Part shown: positions 42,681 to 52,443 of the stretch, piece by piece | Position numbering within the stretch: position 1 is the stretch's first letter | Layout of the letters: every line of letters starts with the position of its first letter | Assembly (NCBI GenBank): GCA_030770425.1 | Contig: JASJFT010000013.1 | Coordinates: 310,001 to 374,000, forward strand | Direction: 5' to 3' | DNA from: Darksidea phi | Lineage: Eukaryota > Ascomycota > Dothideomycetes > Pleosporales > Lentitheciaceae | Length of the DNA: 64,000 nt | Notes under the pieces: model-generated | Seen by the model: only the letters and a program-made list of their open reading frames with translations | Databases searched by the model: none | What the model was told of the DNA's origin: nothing | Program-made: the position numbers and the translations under genes

Positions 42681-43071
42681 TTGAAGAAGTTATCGAAAGG
42701 GTCAACAGCGCTTCATGAGGCCTATAGCGAGGCGACCAAACGAACAGATGGGCACTGGCTGAAGACCGTTTGCTTGCTAGGCGCGCTCTCTCCTGGATAA
42801 CCTACGTGCAGAGGCTGCTTATGACGACAGAGCTATGCCATGCGCTAGCTATTGACCCGGGCGACATTCTTTTGATAACGACAATATTTATGAGGTGGAA
42901 GACGTCATCTCCGTTTGCGCCGGGCTTGTGGTGGTAGATAAGGAGACTAAAATTATTCGTCTAGTCCATTATATAGCACAGGAATACTTCGAGCGGATCC
43001 GAGGGAGCTGGAATCCAACTACCCAGTTGGAGATTGCGCTGACGTGTCTTACTTATCTGCAAGGTATATAG
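42681..43071 (+). pseudogene. Relic of a NACHT/ankyrin-type (NLR-like) protein
   Basis: Pieces of the region that links the NACHT NTPase to ankyrin repeats in fungal NLR-like proteins can be read in several frames. They are GSTALHEAYSEATKR, then LSWITYVQRLLMTTELCHAL, then (after another shift) YEVEDVISVCAGLVVVDKET and IIRLVHYIAQEYFERI, ending LTCLTYLQGI at a stop at 43069. The order matches the family exactly: the S/G-EAYDxAxxRI helix, LSWITCAxRPLTxxELQHAL, and VCAGLVTxDxxxxIIRLVHYTTQEYF. At least two frameshifts are present and neither the NTPase nor the ankyrin repeats remain. Confidence 0.78.
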
Positions 43072-44445
43072 GGCACAGGCTAATAGGCCGTAAAGTTATT
43101 GTCAAGAATCAGTAAGCGCTTGAGGTCTATGGGGCAAAAAATTATGGTATGATAATTTGCCTCCTTCTAGCTGACATCAGATACACCCCTAGAGAAGCGG
43201 GAGGCTTGCTGAAACGCGGAGATCGCACTAAGCGTAACAATTTCTTGATTGATCGATCAATTCCTACTCGGTTTCAGCCGCCCAAGTTATTCTGTCCCGC
43301 CGCGCAATTAAGCCTAAAAGGCACTAGTACGTTTCTGCACGACAAAAGCTTTCAAGCCACTTCCGCGAAGCGACCGAAAATCCGCCGTCAATGGTCAGCT
43401 TATTTGCAGCACACGGCCAAGATCAGTCATGATATGACGCGTCAGAGCTTCAGACGCAGCTCGATAGGACCAGTCTTGGGAAGGCCCGCATTGTCCATGT
43501 GAGCGTCCATGTGTGTCCATCGATGGCGATACCAAAAGGCTGAGACGGTTCGAAATACAGGTAGGAGCCGAGTCGGTGCAACCGGCGGTGGCGCTTGCTG
43601 AGCTCAATCCCGCTCTCGACTTCATAGTCCAGATAAGTGCAGCCAGGGCGCAGATACAAGAGGTGCACAACGCACGTATCTATACAGAAGCGTGCCCCTG
43701 GCTCTTCGCAGATAGTGAGCAATGCAGCTGTATACATGCTTCGCCTACCGCCAAGCCCGACAACTGCTTTCCACTCGCGCTCCGTCACCATCGGAGCCGA
43801 GCTGTGGGCTCATTTTCACAGACTTCAGGTCTTGAGCCCACCGCTCCTCCTGGAACCTGGAAGTCTCGATGCAGAGTCCGAGGCTGACTCTCGCATGCGA
43901 GACCTGTGCATGCTCCAGCTTGCCAACAAGAGCGACATGATGGAGATGGACGAGCTAATTGAAGTGATCGAAAGCATTGGCGACGATTCTGGAAAGCTTG
44001 TCGTTTCAGGAGGCTTACTATCCCGTGTACGGGGCCTAGATAGGAAGGTGGGGGTCAGCAAACGTCAAGACAGCCCAGGTATTCTTTTGTGGGTGTACGT
44101 GGACTGCTATCGAGCTGTCTGTAAATTATCCTTGACACCTCCCCAAATAACCATATACACAGAGTTCTAGGCTTCGTTAGTCCTAGTTCGTAATGAACTA
44201 TCTAAACTAGTTCAGGAAGAAGGACCTGAGACATTGACGCTGACCTCACCGTTCAGCAAGCGGTACGGAAAAATGGGGCCCAGTGTGTGGAATACCTATC
44301 AACCCATGCGATGTATATCTTATCTCACAGTGGTCAAGCCGTAACACAGGCAGGCAAACTGTTCTGTGCATACGTGAGAATGCGCCCCGTTATCAGGCCT
44401 TGGGCTGACTGTAAAAAGCCTGTTAATTACGAGAGTCTACCTTGA
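43072..44445. other. Ambiguous frames on both strands, no gene called
   Basis: A minus-strand frame at 43450-43791 (YLDYEVESGIELSKRHRRLH, FGIAIDGHTW) and a plus-strand frame at 43637-44170 (SDMMEMDELIEVIESIGDDS) both look somewhat protein-like but overlap on opposite strands. Neither has a recognisable domain. One of them may be part of a small, unannotatable gene. Confidence 0.35.
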
Positions 44446-45888
44446 ATGAGCCTGCTCGGGCGCCACTTGTTCGAGTTGGACGGTCCCATGGATTCAATAC
44501 TTTCTACTTCCGACTTTGCGTCGCTGAACCCAACCGCTTCAAACACCACTCCGCCTTCCTCAATATCCTTCTCCGCACCGTTGAAATTGCGCGACAGCTG
44601 TGGTCCCTGTGCAGTGTCAAAACTGAGATGCCCCAAGGAGAAGCCGACATGCTCGCGCTGTGCGAAAAGGAACGTTCCTTGTAAGTATGTTCCGACCAAA
44701 CGTGCTAGCCGAAAGCACGCACAACGAAACAGTGTATCATCGGAAGTCACCCCGAGTAATACTCAGGTGGCTTCTGTACAGACGTCAGCGTGTGATACAA
44801 ACCGAGCTGCCGAATACTTCGCCTCCCCCGACAGTTTTGAAGCATCTCTTGGCCTTGGCCCCCTCGGCGACTCCTCTGGCCCCTATTCCACTTCCTTTTG
44901 GCCTGTGGATTCTTCGATATTCTTCTCTCTGCCGGGATTGGCGGGTTTCGACCAGTTCTTCGCCACTCCCCTATCCGTGCCTACGCCCACGACCACAACC
45001 GAGAATACCGATAACGATCTCTCGGGCGAGTCAGGATTCTTTGCATCTACAGTTCGTAGGGGAAATGACTCAGATAACACGCTTGTTCCGACTGAACAAA
45101 CACTTTCAACTTTCCAAGAAGACGCCGGTGAACTGCAGCTCTCTTTCAGTCAACAGTCGCCATCCTATGATGTCACAAATGACAATGTGCGACAATCGAC
45201 GCATCGTGAACCGGGTGTACCACCACATTCATGTTTCATCCGAGCTCTTGAACTGCTGAGGCGCTTATTCCTGACACCTCCAGCGACATGCAAGGCCGCA
45301 CGAAATGGAAATGACGATATCGGGGGCCAACATCCAACAGTCCAAGCGGTCATTGCGGAGAACGGGACCACTATCAGTGCCCTTAACGACATACTAGAGT
45401 GCCCCTGTTCCGAAGATGGCTACCTGCTGGCCATCATTGCGTTGGTTACATTCAAGGTTATGGCTTGGTATGCGGCTGCTGCGGGGAGGGTGCAGGTTCA
45501 CGAAGAAGATGGCCATATTTCGACCATGGGCCGTAGCTCTCGCAGCTCATCTATCCAACGTGAACAAGTCCTTCAACAACCCGAAGTGGTCCGAGACTAT
45601 CTACTTGCTGGAAAGGACTCGGACCGCATGGCAGCTCAGTTAGTTCTAAGCGAGCTGCATCACGTACGACAGCTAGTTACGGTATTATCAGAGAAGCTCA
45701 AGAGAAAAGCAGAAGGCGAGGGCATTTCAACTCCCGTCAGTGTGACGAGCGGTCAGGCATGGATGTGTTCTGGAAGCTCTGGTCTGCCATTCTCGGCTAG
45801 TATGTTGGATCATCTGGAGACAGACCTCCGCGGACATCTTCGCGCTCTTTTTTCGGACATTGTGGAAATACTGCGGTGTGACTTTTAA
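44446..45888 (+). CDS. AflR-type Zn2Cys6 cluster regulator
   Basis: A single-exon 480-aa nuclear transcription factor. The binuclear cluster reads RDSCGPCAVSKLRCPKEKPT then CSRCAKRNVPCKYVPTKRAS, with C-x2-C-x6-C-x6-C-x2-C-x6-C spacing. The flanking LRDSC and the basic RASRK tail are typical of regulators inside secondary-metabolite clusters. The C-terminal half has the AflR-domain block CPCSEDGYLLAIIALVTFKV followed by MAWYAAAAG, and LVLSELHHVRQLVTVLSEKL near the end. A second in-frame ATG at 44488 (MDSILSTSDF) is equally plausible as start. A GTAAGT inside the frame at about 44680 is read through, since the coding continues into the expected basic region. It sits about 570 bp upstream of the terpene cyclase relic on the same strand. 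The gene looks intact. Confidence 0.88.
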   Translation: MSLLGRHLFELDGPMDSILSTSDFASLNPTASNTTPPSSISFSAPLKLRDSCGPCAVSKLRCPKEKPTCSRCAKRNVPCKYVPTKRASRKHAQRNSVSSEVTPSNTQVASVQTSACDTNRAAEYFASPDSFEASLGLGPLGDSSGPYSTSFWPVDSSIFFSLPGLAGFDQFFATPLSVPTPTTTTENTDNDLSGESGFFASTVRRGNDSDNTLVPTEQTLSTFQEDAGELQLSFSQQSPSYDVTNDNVRQSTHREPGVPPHSCFIRALELLRRLFLTPPATCKAARNGNDDIGGQHPTVQAVIAENGTTISALNDILECPCSEDGYLLAIIALVTFKVMAWYAAAAGRVQVHEEDGHISTMGRSSRSSSIQREQVLQQPEVVRDYLLAGKDSDRMAAQLVLSELHHVRQLVTVLSEKLKRKAEGEGISTPVSVTSGQAWMCSGSSGLPFSASMLDHLETDLRGHLRALFSDIVEILRCDF

Positions 45889-46460
45889 GCAATATTCGTT
45901 CTTGCTGGATACTTATAGCCCTCTGTCACGTCTGAAAGATATTGGCTAGAAAGTTCTGAAGTCTGGTTGATGAGAGGTTGGACCTCCTCCACGGCAACTC
46001 TCTTTACGGCTATGTCGGGTGCGGCAAGTACGCTCCAGATTGATTCTTGACGTCATTAGAGCTTGTTACATTCTCCGTCCCTGCTGTTACATGACTATAT
46101 AGATCTAGAGATGTATAACTCGAAATTTTCTAGATCGTGTACGGATTTCCTCTACGCCCTACCGTGGATCTACTTTTGATTTGCAGGGTTTGATACACAA
46201 ATATGCTTGGTGCATTTTATGATGCCTTCTAAGACCTTCTCCCGGTGTTAGCGTGGTGAAACCTGATTAGCAGATGGCATCGGGTTACTGTTGGGCCGAA
46301 GTCCGAATACGCACGGTATCGGAGGTTGAGAGCGGGAAGGCCGCCACCACCGATATAAATACGTTAAATAGCAAGGCTATGTACGCAAAATTGTTTCCTT
46401 TATAAAGCCTTACATCGCTCCATAAAATATTCCAACCTGGCTTCAGCCTTCCCTCCGTAA
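45889..46460. other. Intergenic between AflR-type gene and cyclase relic
   Basis: No terpene-cyclase sequence (no DDxxD region) could be read here, so the cyclase is truncated close to 46461. Confidence 0.45.
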
Positions 46461-47288
46461 CAATGGGGTCCACCAACAGAAGAAGGGCCTCTCAAAAGGG
46501 CTTTCTTTGATCCACAACAGCATGAGGGATACGCCGATGATAGTACCGGCGACGAATCACAAGGCTGCGCACTGGTTGATCATGGCTGGATTACACCACC
46601 AATCTCCGATATATCGACTAACTCGGCCGAAGAGGTCGAGAAGGTACTATCCCGCTACACAAACCACATCTTGCAACATCCAATCGTACTCCAAAGCTCA
46701 CATTACCTCCAAAATTGGCTTTCCAACTCACTGCGCGAATTTCTCCACGCGCACATCACCCATATCGAGGATTGCGAAAGGATGTCTTCTGAGCAACTGC
46801 CCAGCACAACATATTACAAATGGGTCCACATTACGTCAGCGGAGCATACGAGTTGCCCATTTTCCTTTGTGTTCTATCTCTGCCTTGTGGCTGGGAGCCA
46901 ACGCCAAGCGCAGAAAGAGGACCTGTTTGCAGGGGCCCAAACTAAATACATTCTGGAGGATGCTTGCAGGCATCTCGCCACGATCTGTCGACAACACAAT
47001 GATTACGGATCCATATATCGCGACCAGAGGGAGGGCAATTTGAACAGTGTTCACTTTCCCGAATTTCAAGGGATATCAGCAGGTGGGGCGGGCTATGACA
47101 AGAAAAAAAGTCTGCTAGAAATTGCCGAGTACGAGCGATTATTATTGAATGTGTCGTTAAGTGGACTTCAACAACTGATCGCCGCGAGCGTCATGAAGGA
47201 ACTGGCACTCTTCTTTGAGATCACCGATTTGTATGGTCGGATTTATTTGAGTAGGGACATTGGCATTCAGCACGTACAAACAGCTTGA
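46461..47288 (+). pseudogene. 3' remnant of a labdane-type diterpene cyclase (class I domain)
   Basis: An open frame of 275 codons with no in-frame start at its 5' end (a TAA precedes it). The translation follows the C-terminal alpha domain of fungal bifunctional CPS/KS enzymes: VDHGWITPPISD, YTNHILQHPIVLQS, YYKWVHITSAEHTSCPFSF, YILEDACRHLATICRQ and the NSE/DTE metal motif NDYGSIYRD (from 46998), followed by NLNSVHFPEF and LLEIAEYERLLLNVSL. The Mg2+ motif DDxxD and the whole class II part are missing. Full-length enzymes are about 950 aa, so roughly the last 30% is left. The surviving stretch is free of frameshifts, which suggests a recent truncation or an exon of something larger that was cut off. 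Family call is from memory of conserved blocks. Confidence 0.75.
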
Positions 47289-47586
47289 AGGAAGAAAGAA
47301 ATTGTTCCCAATACATAAGAATAAAGTCCGGTGTAAGTCGATTCCAAATGGACCCTGTATGCCCATGATATCCCCCCAAAAACAAGAACCACCATCACTC
47401 CGAATTCCCGTATCATGATTTTCTCCTCCAAAATGATCCTCGACTGGAGTCATCTCACATTGCTAAGTGTACTCTTGTCGATCCCTTCGCGATGTATCGC
47501 AAATATGCTTTGGTAGAGTGCTTCGTCCCACAGTGATACTGTTGGTTCCAATGAAGTGCAGGATCTGTTTCGCAGCAATTTCTTAT

Positions 47587-47919
47587 CTATTTCCTGCTTC
47601 CCGACGTGTTTGCTGGCTGGGCAGCAGTCACAGACGCCGAGCTGTTCACGCTGTTGATGGCCTCAGTGCTGGAAACAGGAGTCGGCACGGCACTGGAGGA
47701 GGATGATTGTTCGGCGCTTGGTGTCGCAGATGACTCGCTGCTGGAGGTCGGAGTGGTGGAGGTGGATGAGCTCTCGGGAGAAGGGGTCGGTTTTGGGTTG
47801 AGCAGGCCGTCGAGGGGGCTTAGCAGGTTTCCTAATTGCGGGGTTGGCTTAGGCGCAGCTGCAGCACCGATCCAAAGGCAAGAAGCCGCCAAAAGAGTGT
47901 GTTGGAGAGAGAAGTGCAT
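47587..47919 (-). CDS. Small secreted Ser/Thr-rich protein
   Basis: 110 aa from the ATG at 47919 (the frame is open upstream but that part is leader). A signal peptide (MHFSLQHTLLAASCLWIGAA, ending near AAAP) is followed by a short PKPTPQLGNLLSPLDGLLN and then about 60 residues of Ser, Thr and Pro. The rest is low complexity, likely heavily O-glycosylated in the secretory pathway. No GPI-anchor-like hydrophobic tail is present (it ends SGSRK). It could be a wall-associated protein; function unknown. Confidence 0.6.
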   Translation of the reverse strand: MHFSLQHTLLAASCLWIGAAAAPKPTPQLGNLLSPLDGLLNPKPTPSPESSSTSTTPTSSSESSATPSAEQSSSSSAVPTPVSSTEAINSVNSSASVTAAQPANTSGSRK

Positions 47920-49812
47920 TTTTGAAAAGTTGTAGAGATTAATGAAAGTGGAGAAGTAAAGAATGAGTTGTAGATATTGAAGACATGAGAAAACAAGGTA
48001 ACCTTTATACGACTCGACCACTGAATGGAGATTAAGTCGTACTCTGCAGAAACGTAGATCAGTGAACTTTACTGATACTTGAGACCTGTCCGTCACCATT
48101 GAGGTTCGATACCCAAAGTAACTATAGCGATCGTGATTTTCTCATGCCGATTAAACAGTTTTTATTTGTATGATTGTGTTTATGAAACCAAGAGAGCTTC
48201 AGAGAAGGGGCAGGATAGTTTGGCGTTGTCAATCATGCCCAACGCTCCACAGACAAAACTTATCGCTTGGCAAACGCCATGAAGAGAGGTAGGAACTCTA
48301 ATGGTTCATTTCAGGTTGACGGACAACAGGAGAAAGGGAAAACCTCGCCTAGATCTCCCTTTAATCTTGGAGCTTTGACCCGTCTGCTCTCAGTGGTGGC
48401 TGGTAGTCGGCATCTCATGGTAAGGTTTGTGATGAAGCACGGACGATTCCTGTTTCTAGTCGGATCATATTCACCATCGCGCCATAGCCATTCTCTGCAT
48501 TCTGTTCACCCCTTCTTTGATCCTTGATGGACACATATCGTAATTGCTTGGATTTGAAATTTAGAACGCCCAGGTCTAAAGCGTCCTCAGTTCTAAAGTC
48601 AACCCACATTAAACAAGGCAGCAAAAGTCGAGTACTTATGCGACTTTTTATCCCAATTGTTGACGTGCTACTCCGAGCTGAGCGCTGTGCATACGTCTGA
48701 TGGCTGGGGTGGGATTTTTATTCCTGCCTAGGCAACTCTATCGTGATCCTGGGCGAGGAAGCCTGTTACACCAGGATTATCGCATCATTTCCTTTCATCG
48801 TTTACCTTCATATGTTGTTCTTGGAAATTAGCCTCGCTCGAAAATCGATTTCTAATGATGACTTATGGGCCGGCGGTGGCGCACTAGACTTCGATGCTTC
48901 ATGGCATATTGCAGACGGATATTCTTAATGAGTTTCGCATGCATTGAAACGGTGGATAGTATACACTCCAAAACCTTGATGATAACCATAAAATAAAGTC
49001 GTTCGATATCTGCGCTCATTCCATACGGCGATGAAAAGTGCACGGTATTGCGCATGATGCTCGCTACCTTTGTAGAATGACCACGAGCGTCACATAGCTT
49101 ATGTAAGATTGGGTGTCCTCGTGTTTATGTGGAGAAACGCCGATATATCCGATAAAGAGATATAACGATATCAATACAGATCAGATGAGTTACGTGAAAG
49201 ATCTCTTACCACGGAATATCCGCCAAGATGTGTATTAGTGCTTATGAGTGACTTACAAGTGTCAGTGACTCATCATAGGTGACTCCCAACAACGGAAGTG
49301 TCTACCAAGGAACGATCGATAAGTGATAGAAAACGACGAGAATAGCACGGCAGGCAAATGAACAGTAGTATGAAGAGAGATATGAACAAAAAATATGATT
49401 TTTCGAAATTAAGAGGATCGATATACTGAATGGCTTCGCAAAATGTAACAGACTGTCCAATTACTTTGTACTCGTGCCACCACCGACGCCTATTCCTATG
49501 GATTTCCTAATTTAGAGTCGCTGATGCAACTATTTCCTGATCTGATTAGTTTGCATCATGGTCACGGCACCGCATGAAGAAAGAGCGATTCAAGCACCAT
49601 GCCAAGACATCCAGCAGCAGACAACTGGGCAAATGCAAACTCATCCTGAGTTGCATTGTTTGTGACTCCCAAACTTCAAGCTCGAATACGAAAATCAGAA
49701 GCCACTGAAAGTATTTCAATCCCCCCAACCTCCACATCTTTGGAATCTAAAATATTTACAGCTCAACCTCATCCGCAACGCCCATCAGAACCCCCAAACC
49801 GCCGATACAGAA
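47920..49812. other. Intergenic, no gene recognised
   Basis: About 1.9 kb with only short frames. 48950-49500 is moderately AT-rich. Confidence 0.4.
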
Positions 49813-50715
49813 ATGACCAACGACACCAAGAACATCAAGATGAATGAAGAGGGGCGGGACATAGAGGGACAGAACGCCGGTCACGTTGTCGAAGCACAGG
49901 GTGCCGCCAAGGTTCTCTCAGAACAGATTAACCGCGATTTGAGCGACCAACAGGTGACGGAACACCATCTTGGTGATGAGCGTGCTCAGCTTGCGTCCGA
50001 GTTGTGGTGCTCTGAGTTTTTGAAAGAACAGAATAAAGAAGATGAGCGCGTTGGACACCTCCTCGACGCCCAAGCCAAAGCCGCCGCTCTTTTCGAGGAC
50101 ATTGGTCGAGACTTGATCCGCCCTCACGTGACTGAGAAGCAACTCTGCGACGAAATCTCTAAACTTGCGACCGACCGCTATGGTGTTCGCACGTGGAGCA
50201 AGCGCACTGTCCGGAGCGGCCCCAACACCCGTCTTCCGTACACTGAGAATGCACCTGACCGCATGATCCAGGAGGATGACATCGTATTCATCAACATTGG
50301 CGCAGTCTTTAACGGGGAGTTTGAAGCCGACTATGGTCGAACTTTTGTGCTCGGTAATGACCCTGCTAAGAAGAAGCTCCGCGACTCTCTTAAACCCGTC
50401 TGGGAGGGGGTTAAAGCTCAATTCGACGACGACGCGACCATCACTGGTGACGAGCTTTACATGATGGCGCGCCAGGCAGCCAAGGTCGCGGGTTATACTT
50501 TTGGTAGCGATCAAGCCGGGCACCTCGTGGGAGTCGTGCCTCAAGAGAGTATCCCTAAGAATAAAATTTCGATGTTCATCACTCCTAACAGCGGCTGCAT
50601 GTACCAGCCTGACAAGAACGGCAAGGAACGACACTGGGTTCTGCAGATTCATCTCGTGGATCGCGAGAACAACATTGGAGCGTTCATGGAGCAGCTCATG
50701 GAATATGCTTCTTGA
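49813..50715 (+). CDS. M24 metallopeptidase-like protein with altered metal ligands and a duplicated helix unit
   Basis: A single-exon 300-aa pita-bread-fold (M24, Xaa-Pro aminopeptidase-like) protein. The family's blocks are all visible: RTVRSGPNTRLPYTENAPD, DIVFINIGAVFNGEFEADYG then RTFVLGNDP, YTFGSDQAGHLVGV, HWVLQIHLVDRE and a final FMEQL. In relatives the metal ligands are the Asp of DxGPVF, the Asp of EADxGRT, a His in AGHL, the Glu of LEIH and the last Glu. Here the first is Asn161 and the fourth is Gln278, while Asp173, His237 and Glu293 remain. The N-terminal helix unit is present twice: residues about 23-66 and 81-124 both follow GH-x2-EAQ/DAQ..A..L..I.RDL....VTE..L.DE...LA, a 58-residue period. 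The frame is intact, so this may be a pseudoenzyme. Confidence 0.82.
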   Translation: MTNDTKNIKMNEEGRDIEGQNAGHVVEAQGAAKVLSEQINRDLSDQQVTEHHLGDERAQLASELWCSEFLKEQNKEDERVGHLLDAQAKAAALFEDIGRDLIRPHVTEKQLCDEISKLATDRYGVRTWSKRTVRSGPNTRLPYTENAPDRMIQEDDIVFINIGAVFNGEFEADYGRTFVLGNDPAKKKLRDSLKPVWEGVKAQFDDDATITGDELYMMARQAAKVAGYTFGSDQAGHLVGVVPQESIPKNKISMFITPNSGCMYQPDKNGKERHWVLQIHLVDRENNIGAFMEQLMEYAS

Positions 50716-51321
50716 CTTGAGATCCGATCAGGGAGTGGGCTTTTTTCATGTCACTCAAGCGGCAGGACTTGGCAGAAACCTCACTATCCGCTATATATAT
50801 CATTCGACAGGGTCGATAATGATTAGGCTAGGTACATACATACAGCTGGAACTGCTACAATTTATCTAACTACGATCGCAAAATTTCCCGTAGCCCATGT
50901 ATCTTCGTTGATGCGACTCACAAGCTCACACGCCTGATCCGCAAACTCAGCCAGGTAATCGCGAGATGACTGCCATATGACCCATCTTGGCAGCTTTACG
51001 GGTATCTGAATTGTAGGTCTGGGTCGTATGAAGATTATTTGGCACACACACCGCGGGGAAATTCAAACATAATTTCAATCCGTAATGACTCAGAGAGGAT
51101 GCTGTGGAGAGTTTAGCTCTCCCTTGTGCAACAATTAGCACGGATGTGTTTATCTTTTGCGACATCAGAAGTTGTCTGCGCTACACGAAGAATGGAAGAC
51201 CAGTGAAGACACGAAAGTTCAGATCGACATAGACATTCTTAGATATATTATGGTCGCCCCTATATCTATTCCGCTCGCGTACTAAGCACGCCGCAAGTAT
51301 GAGCCTGTCACGAATACAAGT
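50716..51321. other. Intergenic, no gene recognised
   Basis: 3' flanks of convergent genes (the M24-like gene on the plus strand and the dehydrogenase on the minus strand). Nothing readable. Confidence 0.4.
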
Positions 51322-52443
51322 TTAATTGGGAGTGAGCTTCAAGAGCCGGCCATTATTACGGTCCTCGATCACCCAGATGGCACCGTCCTTGTCCTCTCGA
51401 ATACCACGCATGCGCTTCCCCATGGAGATGCGTTGAGCCTCCTTGGCAGTCTCACCGCTGATGGTCACACGCACAATTGATTGTGAGCTGGTGCCGGTGA
51501 TGATGGCGTTGCCTTTCCAATTGGAGAAGAGGTTGCCCTTGTAGATGATCATGCCGGCCGGGGAGATGACAGGGACCCAGAAGGCCTTGGGGGCAGCGAA
51601 ATCGGGGCGCGTGCTGTGCGAGGGAATGGTTCTGCCGTCGTAGTGTTTGCCCTCGCTTACGAGCGGCCAGCCGTAATTTGTGCCCGGCTTGATGAGGTTG
51701 AGTTCGTCGCCACCCATAGGCCCCATCTCAACTTCCCAAAGACGCCCCTCGGCATCCCAGTCAATACCTAGCGGGTTGCGGTGACCCAGGGAATAAATCT
51801 GCGCTTGGATGGCTCCTTGACTAGCGAACGGGTTGCCTGCGAAGGCGGTACCATTTTCGTACAACCTAATCACCTTACCCAGGTTGCTGGTCATGGATTG
51901 GGCTGGAGTCATCTGATTAATCTCTCCCGATGATATCCAGAGGGCGCCATCGGAGCCGAAGAGTAGGCGACAGGCGAACTGCAGTCCTCCAGACGCTTTC
52001 TGTGAGTGCCGCCAGATGACTTCCAGACCGGACAGCGCGCCGCCGCCGTTGGCATTCAGCGTCAATTTAGCACGCGCGACTGCGCCGCCCGCTCCACCAG
52101 TGCCGCTCTCCGCGTAGCTGATATATATGATGTTGTTTTCGGCGTAGTTGGGGTGCAAGGCAACATCATGGAGACCACCCTGACCGCCGTAGGCGACGGT
52201 AGGCACCCCTGTGATGGTGCTCGTGGATTTCGTGGCCGGGTCGACGAGACGCAGATTACCCCGTCTCTCGGTTACGAGGATGCGGTTGTCTGGTAGGAAG
52301 GCAAACGCCCATGGCTCGTTATGCGTGGTGATGGCTGTTGACTTGAATGGTTGTTGGCGAGTGTTTAGATGTTGCGATGGAACGGCCAAAGCACCTGTCA
52401 CCAACGCCAAAGCGTAAGTGAGAGAAATTCCGAGATGCATCAT
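51322..52443 (-). CDS. Secreted glucose/sorbosone dehydrogenase-like protein (PQQ type)
   Basis: A single-exon 373-aa protein with a signal peptide (MMHLGISLTYALALVTGALA). The rest is a six-bladed beta-propeller of the aldose sugar dehydrogenase (GSDH) family: NEPWAFAFLPDNRILVTERR, GGQGGLHDVALHPNY, SSGEINQMTPAQ, YSLGHRNPLGIDW, GRLWEVEMGPMGGDELNLI and GTNYGWPLVSEGKHYDG. In bacterial members these use PQQ and Ca2+. The usual HFGxRLVF, whose His is the catalytic base, is here LQFACRLLF with Gln at position 155. The absence of introns, the bacterial-type architecture and the rarity of this family in fungi suggest transfer, but I could not test it. No other break is seen. Confidence 0.85.
   Translation of the reverse strand: MMHLGISLTYALALVTGALAVPSQHLNTRQQPFKSTAITTHNEPWAFAFLPDNRILVTERRGNLRLVDPATKSTSTITGVPTVAYGGQGGLHDVALHPNYAENNIIYISYAESGTGGAGGAVARAKLTLNANGGGALSGLEVIWRHSQKASGGLQFACRLLFGSDGALWISSGEINQMTPAQSMTSNLGKVIRLYENGTAFAGNPFASQGAIQAQIYSLGHRNPLGIDWDAEGRLWEVEMGPMGGDELNLIKPGTNYGWPLVSEGKHYDGRTIPSHSTRPDFAAPKAFWVPVISPAGMIIYKGNLFSNWKGNAIITGTSSQSIVRVTISGETAKEAQRISMGKRMRGIREDKDGAIWVIEDRNNGRLLKLTPN

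Noticed and set aside
43450..43791. Minus-strand frame that looks protein-like
   Set aside because: It overlaps another protein-like frame on the other strand and has no domain; I considered a fungal PD-(D/E)XK-like nuclease but key residues did not fit.
44676..44720. GTAAGT inside the AflR-type gene as a possible intron donor
   Set aside because: Reading through keeps the basic region that follows the zinc cluster, and no suitable acceptor in frame improves the model.
47606..47935. 109-codon plus-strand frame opposite the Ser/Thr-rich secreted gene
   Set aside because: It is the antisense shadow of the Ser/Thr repeat; only the minus strand has a signal peptide.
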